A stretch of 64,000 nt of DNA from Flavobacteriales bacterium (GTDB taxonomy: Bacteria; Bacteroidota; Bacteroidia; Flavobacteriales_C; GCA-002722245). The notes beneath the pieces are model-generated. The model was not told where the DNA came from, made no database searches, and worked only from the letters and a program-made list of their open reading frames with translations. Numbering within the stretch: position 1 is the first letter of the stretch; every line of letters starts with the position of its first letter. Made by a program: the position numbers and the translations under genes. Below, in pieces: positions 58,420 through 64,000 of this stretch. The DNA lies in contig JAHEZL010000009.1 in NCBI GenBank assembly GCA_023251095.1, forward strand, positions 1 to 64,000. The letters run 5' to 3'.

Positions 58420-60921
58420 ATGAACACAAACTTTCTACTATCAAGGTGGAGCAATAAGGGTATGCTCTTCATCCTATTAATTTGCGGCATTACAAATTTA
58501 AATGCGCAAATCGACCGGCAAAAATACGAGATCGGTACTTTTCAAAATCTGGCGACACAGTTAAATCAAAGTTCTAAAAACGAAGACATCGACATTACGT
58601 TGGCCGGAGGGAAAACGGTACAGGGACAAATCAATGTTTCAAAAATTGAAAACCAGGCAGAAGTATTTATCGGAAGTATTTCCGGCGACAACAAAAACAC
58701 TTTTCATTTTATCTTGAAAGACGGTTCCTTTTCGGGCTACTCCATTTTAAGAAACACAGAGCAGGCTTTCAAGTATTTCACTGAAAACGGAAAGGTGTAT
58801 GTGCAGGAAACCGATATCAACAAGGTACTTTGTATCAATTATGAGCAGCAGGCAACTCCCACCAACAAGGCACAAAAAGGCGCAGTGGTGGCTCAGGCCC
58901 TCAATCCGGCAGTAGCCAATTTGCAAAGTTTGCCGGGCGCAGCGGGTTGTGTATTGCTTGATTTCGACGGGCAATATGTTTCCGGAACACCATGGAACAG
59001 CGGTAATCCTATTGATGCTCAAACTTCAGGCATGAGCGATGCAGCGATTCAGGAAGCATGGGAAGTGGTGAGTGAAGATTATCGTCCATTTAAAGTGAAC
59101 ATCACCACCAACGAAGCGGTATTCAATACTTACGCTAAATCGATGAGAATGCGCGTGATCTTCACGCCAACTACTACAGCAGCTCCGGGTGCAGGTGGTG
59201 TTGCTTACATCAGTTCTTTTTCATGGAATGACGATACCCCTTGCTGGGTGTTTGTACTCAGCGGAAAAAATGGCGGTGAAGCAGCTTCTCATGAAGTGGG
59301 ACATACTTTTAGTTTAGGTCACGACGGTAGAACCACTCCTGCGGAAGGATATTATGGCGGACACGGGAACTGGGCGCCAATCATGGGTGTAGGCTACTAC
59401 AAAACCATCACTCAATGGAGCAAAGGTGAATACACCGGCGCCAACAATACTGAAGATGATTTATCAAAAATCTCAGGTGCAAATTTTGGTGTAGGCTACA
59501 GAAATGATGATCATGGCAGCAACACAGCTGGCGCAACCGCACTGAAAATAGGAAGTGGTGGCGCAGTATCTGCTGCCGAAAATTTTGGTATCGTTGAGCG
59601 CACCACTGATCTTGATTTCTTTTCCTTCACTACTTCTGGAGGTACGGTTTCTTTAAACATCAACACCGTCAGCCGTTATGGCGATCTGGATATTCTGGCA
59701 AAATTGTACAATTCAGCAGGAACTTTATTGAATTCTTACGATCCAACAGGACTGAATTCTACCATCAGCACTTCACTTGCTGCGGGAACTTATTATATTT
59801 CCATAGATGGAACAGGTGTGGGAAATCCTGCATCAGACGGCTATTCTGAGTATGCTTCTCTAGGATCTTTCTTTATTTCGGGTACGGTTCCAAACAACGT
59901 AGTGAGCAACAATCCTCCTTCAGTAGCGATTAGCAGTCCGACGGGCGGAAGTGTTTACACTGCTCCGGCAAGTATTGCTATTACAGCGAGTGCTTCCGAT
60001 GCAGATGGTACTGTAACTAAAGTAGAATTTTTTGCCAACGGAACTAAGATTGGTGAAAAAACCACTGCTCCTTATACCTTCAGCTGGAGCGCAGGAGCAG
60101 GAACTTATTCCTTAACCGCTATTGCTACCGACAATAAAGGAGCTACCAAAACTTCCGCTGCTGTTAGCGTTACCGTGAACTCTGCCGGCAACCAATTGCC
60201 TGTGGTGAACATTATCAGTCCGGGTGTAGGAAGCACTTTCACTGCTCCCGCAAATATCAACATCACTGCCAATGCATCAGATCCTGATGGCACTGTAAGC
60301 AAAGTGGAATTTTTCGCCAACGGAATAAAAATTGGTGAAAAAACTACAAGTCCTTATGCATTAACATGGACAGCCACTCAGGGATCTTATAATTTAACGG
60401 CCATTGCAACCGACAATCTAGGCGCAAAAAAAACCTCAGCAAGTGTTAGCATTACTGTAAATGCACCGGTTGGATGCAGCACTCCTGCGTGGACTTCCTC
60501 TTCCATTTACTGGGGCGGCATGAGAGCTTCTTACAACGGTATTTTATATGAAGCAAAATGGTGGACACAAGGCGAGCGTCCGGATTTATCAGGACAATGG
60601 GATGTATGGAAAGTAATCAGCGCTTGTTCAGGTGCGCCAATTGCGGCTAAAGCAAGCAATGGCGATGAAGTGGTCAACCATCTTTCTTTGTATCCTAATC
60701 CGGGCGACGGAGTATTCCACGTCAACATGGTGCTGAACGATGTATCGGATGTATCGATTTATGTGGTTGATCTTACAGGATCAGAAGTGGCGAGAATCAA
60801 ATACATTCAAACAGCGGAAATCAATGAAGTGATGAATCTTTCTCATCTTGCTTCCGGTATTTATTTTGTAAATACTTTGGTGAATAATGAACTCACTACA
60901 GGAAAAATAATTATTCAATAA
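58420..60921 (+). CDS. secreted modular metalloprotease-like protein: zinc-protease core, PPC-like, two Ig-like repeats, CBM5/12-like module, T9SS C-terminal signal
   Basis: ASHEVGHTFSLGHDG (HExxHxxxxxHD), duplicated KVEFFANGxKIGEKTT repeats, YWGGMRASYNGILYEAKWWTQGERPDLSGQWDVWK, C-terminal LSLYPNPGDGVFHVNM...GKIIIQ. Confidence 0.88.
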   Translation: MNTNFLLSRWSNKGMLFILLICGITNLNAQIDRQKYEIGTFQNLATQLNQSSKNEDIDITLAGGKTVQGQINVSKIENQAEVFIGSISGDNKNTFHFILKDGSFSGYSILRNTEQAFKYFTENGKVYVQETDINKVLCINYEQQATPTNKAQKGAVVAQALNPAVANLQSLPGAAGCVLLDFDGQYVSGTPWNSGNPIDAQTSGMSDAAIQEAWEVVSEDYRPFKVNITTNEAVFNTYAKSMRMRVIFTPTTTAAPGAGGVAYISSFSWNDDTPCWVFVLSGKNGGEAASHEVGHTFSLGHDGRTTPAEGYYGGHGNWAPIMGVGYYKTITQWSKGEYTGANNTEDDLSKISGANFGVGYRNDDHGSNTAGATALKIGSGGAVSAAENFGIVERTTDLDFFSFTTSGGTVSLNINTVSRYGDLDILAKLYNSAGTLLNSYDPTGLNSTISTSLAAGTYYISIDGTGVGNPASDGYSEYASLGSFFISGTVPNNVVSNNPPSVAISSPTGGSVYTAPASIAITASASDADGTVTKVEFFANGTKIGEKTTAPYTFSWSAGAGTYSLTAIATDNKGATKTSAAVSVTVNSAGNQLPVVNIISPGVGSTFTAPANINITANASDPDGTVSKVEFFANGIKIGEKTTSPYALTWTATQGSYNLTAIATDNLGAKKTSASVSITVNAPVGCSTPAWTSSSIYWGGMRASYNGILYEAKWWTQGERPDLSGQWDVWKVISACSGAPIAAKASNGDEVVNHLSLYPNPGDGVFHVNMVLNDVSDVSIYVVDLTGSEVARIKYIQTAEINEVMNLSHLASGIYFVNTLVNNELTTGKIIIQ
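59911..60465 (+). repeat. intragenic tandem repeat encoding two ~90-aa Ig-like domains
   Basis: copy 1 about 59911-60180, copy 2 about 60193-60465, both encoding KVEFFANG(T/I)KIGEKTT(A/S)PY...LTAIATDN. Confidence 0.85.
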
Positions 60922-60938
60922 ATTACTTTTCTATTAAA

Positions 60939-60977
60939 TAAAAAAGGCGCCCGTCGGTTGACGGACGCCTTTTTTTA
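60939..60977. terminator. bidirectional terminator between convergent genes
   Basis: AAAAAAGGCGCCCGTC-ggtt-GACGGACGCCTTTTTTT. Confidence 0.88.
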
Positions 60978-60988
60978 TTCAGATCAAA

Positions 60989-61312
60989 TTACTTTATCAC
61001 CTGCATTTTTTTACCGAATTCCCTTCCGAATTCACGCATTGATTTAGCCGTTTCTGCTTCACCCGTGGCGCGTTCAAAACCATCAGCCAAAGTCATAATT
61101 GTTTGAAAATAAAACAATTTCATTTCTTCAATGTACATGTCTTTGGTCCACAAATCCACTCTTTTGGCCACCTGCTCATTGGCATCGAAAACAGAAATCA
61201 TCAACGCTTTTATTTTTTCCGACGCATGCTCATCTGCATTCCATTCTATATTTACAGGAAGATTATTTTCATCCAGTTCCACTGTAAAATTGAGTTGATT
61301 TTTTTTTGCCAT
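60989..61312 (-). CDS. gldC: gliding motility-associated protein GldC
   Basis: LNFTVELDENNLPVNIEWNADE...EQVAKRVDLWTKDMYIEEMKLFYFQTIMTLADGFERAT; adjacent to gldB. Confidence 0.93.
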   Translation of the reverse strand: MAKKNQLNFTVELDENNLPVNIEWNADEHASEKIKALMISVFDANEQVAKRVDLWTKDMYIEEMKLFYFQTIMTLADGFERATGEAETAKSMREFGREFGKKMQVIK

Positions 61313-61314
61313 TG

Positions 61315-62307
61315 CTATTCAGGTTTGTATTTCGATTTTTGAAATATTTGTAAAAGATCCTTGTCGTTCATTAATGCATCTAAAGTTACCTCATTGTTTT
61401 CCATATAGGATTTTACAATGCGCCAGCCTACATAATCGGCAATTCTTCCGGGCGAATCTTTTTCCATAGAAGAAGTGAAAGGACGATCTTCTAGATATTT
61501 TTTGTACAACATGAAATCGGTGGAATGCAATAAATTTTCTTTCACAAAAAACTGCCATAAACGCTCTTCACTGTCCTGACACCATTTGATCTGATCGGGG
61601 CGGTACATCAATCGCGTGGAATCGGCCACAAAAGGCAGCATGGCATTGAGAAAATATTGCATTTTTCCGCGGGAGATGATTTTTTGAATGAAGGTGTTGC
61701 CTTCGTTTTCCAAGTCATATTTAGCAAAAGCCGACTGGGTGAAAATATCCACCGGAATAAATTTTTCCTGCAAGCGATAGGTTTGATACTGAAACAAACC
61801 GATTTGATAATACATCGGAAAATCCTGTCCGAGATACATATCCAAAGCAATTAATACCGTTGAACTGGAATCCACCCAATCGGTGGTATGCTCAAAATCC
61901 AATCCTGAAATATAGGTATATACCAAGGGCAACTTGGCCTTCGGATAATAATACTGATAGTACTTGAATGCTTCGCTCAATGTGCTTTCAAGACCTGTCA
62001 TATCTTTAAATTGGCCGGCGCATTTTCCTTTCAACTCTTTATTAATGGTATCATTCAAGTAATCCATTAACCCGATAATTGTGGCAGGATCCTTGTATTC
62101 TCCACTGATGAAGAATGGATATTTTTTTGCTAAAACATCCAGTTGTTCACTTGCATTTTGTCGGTTTACGGTAAAAATTTCCTGATCATATCTCAGCACA
62201 TGAACGTCGGGAGAGGCAACTGAAGCAAGATCCACCATTAAAGGATCCGACTGACAGGCCGCAAAAAACAATAAAATGACTGGAAGTAATTTGCGATAAA
62301 TTGACAT
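61315..62307 (-). CDS. gldB: gliding motility lipoprotein GldB
   Basis: start at MSIYRKLLPVILLFFAACQSD (62307) with lipobox; YLGQDFPMYYQIGLFQYQTYR, SPGRIADYVGWRIVKSYMENN. Confidence 0.93.
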   Translation of the reverse strand: MSIYRKLLPVILLFFAACQSDPLMVDLASVASPDVHVLRYDQEIFTVNRQNASEQLDVLAKKYPFFISGEYKDPATIIGLMDYLNDTINKELKGKCAGQFKDMTGLESTLSEAFKYYQYYYPKAKLPLVYTYISGLDFEHTTDWVDSSSTVLIALDMYLGQDFPMYYQIGLFQYQTYRLQEKFIPVDIFTQSAFAKYDLENEGNTFIQKIISRGKMQYFLNAMLPFVADSTRLMYRPDQIKWCQDSEERLWQFFVKENLLHSTDFMLYKKYLEDRPFTSSMEKDSPGRIADYVGWRIVKSYMENNEVTLDALMNDKDLLQIFQKSKYKPE

Positions 62308-62431
62308 GAACTTAAAAATTATTAGATTTGTTTTAACCGAAATCAAAAGTATGAAATACCCTTCATACAACAACAAGAAAAAAAAGAACATGGGGGTATA
62401 CCATATGACCATAAAAATAAAACAACGACAT

Positions 62432-63190
62432 ATGAAAAAGATATTATCTCTTGTAGTTGCAACCCTGATCTTTTCAGGAATAAACGCACAAAGCAGTACC
62501 ACTACTACCATTACCACCACCGGACTACAAAAATGGCGCTTTGGTGTTAAAGGAACCATTGGCGGATCATGGTTGAAATCCAACAAAGCAGGAATAACAG
62601 GAACTACTCCCGGACTACAGTTAAGCGGTGGATTGGTAATAGAACATAACTTATCTAAAACCGTTGCTTTTGTCACAGGAATCGACATCTCCACACACAG
62701 CGGAGGAATCAGCTTTGATCCTACCAGCAATATTGTTTTAAAATACAATGGAAATAATCTGGATGTTCTCTCCCGCTACTACCGTTTTCAAGCCATTGAC
62801 ATTCCGCTGAGTTTAAAATTAAAAACCAATGAAATCGGTTACCTTACCTATTGGATGCAGGTAGGTGTTATGCCTTCAATTATGTGGAAGGCCGAAGCAT
62901 CAGCAAATAAATACAATGATGCTGTAGCCGGAGTAAGTGAGATTTCGGGAAATGATGCAACACTGGATATTAAAAGTGATACTTACCTGTTCCGCGGATC
63001 TATCATTGCCGGTTTAGGTGTGGAATACAACATTGCAGGAAGCACAGCGCTTTTGGTAGGTTTACATTATGTAGACGGATTTACTTCTACCGTGAGCGGT
63101 ACATCTTCCACACTTTATGTAGGCTCATCACCGGCCGCACAAGCATTGAGCTCAAAATATGTGATGCTAACAGCAGGTTTCCTTTTTTAA
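62432..63190 (+). CDS. PorT-like outer-membrane beta-barrel protein
   Basis: signal peptide MKKILSLVVATLIFSGINAQ; WRFGVKGTIGGSWLKSN, YLTYWMQVGVMPSIMWKAEA, GLGVEYNIAGSTALLVGLHYVDGF. Confidence 0.82.
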   Translation: MKKILSLVVATLIFSGINAQSSTTTTITTTGLQKWRFGVKGTIGGSWLKSNKAGITGTTPGLQLSGGLVIEHNLSKTVAFVTGIDISTHSGGISFDPTSNIVLKYNGNNLDVLSRYYRFQAIDIPLSLKLKTNEIGYLTYWMQVGVMPSIMWKAEASANKYNDAVAGVSEISGNDATLDIKSDTYLFRGSIIAGLGVEYNIAGSTALLVGLHYVDGFTSTVSGTSSTLYVGSSPAAQALSSKYVMLTAGFLF

Positions 63191-63193
63191 ATC

Positions 63194-64000
63194 ATGCAAA
63201 TTGCAATAGCCCAGCTCAATTATCACGTTGGAAATTTTGAAGAAAATTCTTCTAAAATAATCAGCGCAATAAACAAAGCTGAAAAGGAAGGTGCTGATTT
63301 AATTGTTTTTTCTGAATTGGCTATTTGCGGCTATCCTCCACGCGATTTTCTGGAATTTGATGAGTTTATTCAGGAATGCTTAACACACATCAACAACATC
63401 GCAAAACATTGCAACAACATCTCGGCTATTGTTGGCGGACCATCCAGAAATTCTTCTCCACGCGGGAAAAAATTATATAACTCGGCCTACTTTCTAAGTA
63501 ATGGAAAAATTGAAAATGTTTTTCATAAAACACTTTTACCCAACTACGATATTTTTGATGAATACCGCTACTTTGAATCGAACAACGAATTCAAAATATT
63601 GAATTTTAAAGGAGAGAAAATTGCGCTTACCATTTGCGAAGACCTCTGGAATATTTCCGAAAAATTATACGAAGTTGATCCCATGGAGGAACTGGTAAAA
63701 CAGGGAACTACTCTGATGATCAATATCGCTGCATCTCCTTTCAATTATGGACAGGCAGCAACACGGAAAAATGTTTTAAAAGCCAATTTCGAAAAATACA
63801 AAGTACCTATTGTGTATTGCAATCACAGCGGTGCTCAAACAGAATTAATTTTTGATGGCGGTTCTCTTTTCATGAATAAAAACGGCTGCATTGCCGAAGA
63901 ACTCAACTACTTTAAAGAAGATTATAAAATCATTGATACTTCCAACGACAGTAAAAATGATGTGTCGCGCACACAAAATAAAACTGAAAATATTCACCAT
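63194..64000 (+). CDS. nadE: glutamine-dependent NAD+ synthetase, N-terminal (nitrilase/amidase) part; runs off window
   Basis: translation MQIAIAQLNYHVGNFEENSSKI...LIVFSELAICGYPPRDFLE...LTICEDLWN...INIAASPFNYG...CNHSGAQTELIFDGGS; open to the window end. Confidence 0.92.
   Translation, partial: MQIAIAQLNYHVGNFEENSSKIISAINKAEKEGADLIVFSELAICGYPPRDFLEFDEFIQECLTHINNIAKHCNNISAIVGGPSRNSSPRGKKLYNSAYFLSNGKIENVFHKTLLPNYDIFDEYRYFESNNEFKILNFKGEKIALTICEDLWNISEKLYEVDPMEELVKQGTTLMINIAASPFNYGQAATRKNVLKANFEKYKVPIVYCNHSGAQTELIFDGGSLFMNKNGCIAEELNYFKEDYKIIDTSNDSKNDVSRTQNKTENIHH

Noticed and set aside
62308-62748. Upstream extension of the gldB ORF and of the PorT-like ORF
   Set aside because: Both long ORFs read through each other's 5' region; lipobox and signal-peptide starts (62307 minus, 62432 plus) are more plausible.

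Overview
The window is a low-GC bacterial chromosome segment, almost certainly Bacteroidota. Support comes from gldB/gldC, a T9SS C-terminal sorting signal, PorT-like barrels, an S16 with a long Ala/Glu tail, and FtsZ/PBP architectures typical of the phylum. Most of it is ordinary core genome: pckA, M32 carboxypeptidase, pnp/rpsO, rpsP, a ClC channel, a fadNAE-like beta-oxidation operon, trhO, fabV, and a complete-looking dcw cell-wall/division cluster (mraZ to ftsZ, minus strand). There is also a copper-handling cluster, an initiator tRNA-fMet gene, a 5'-truncated view of nadE at the right edge, and several palindromic repeat elements. The items most worth a second look are: (1) a stand-alone MurD C-terminal-domain paralogue next to full-length murD inside the dcw cluster; (2) an MpaB-type oxygenase gene next to a small 7-TM protein resembling PaxB/Pyr4 membrane terpene cyclases; (3) a multicopper oxidase with an apparent outer-membrane-barrel C-terminal domain, next to an AraC regulator carrying an HMA-like CxxC domain; (4) nested-palindrome MITE/REP-like repeats, including a 174-bp element in tandem with a perfect 21-bp inverted repeat; (5) 10-bp-periodic MraZ boxes upstream of mraZ. 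No CRISPR array, prophage, transposase or recognisable defence system was seen. All assignments are by reading alone; no database search was run.
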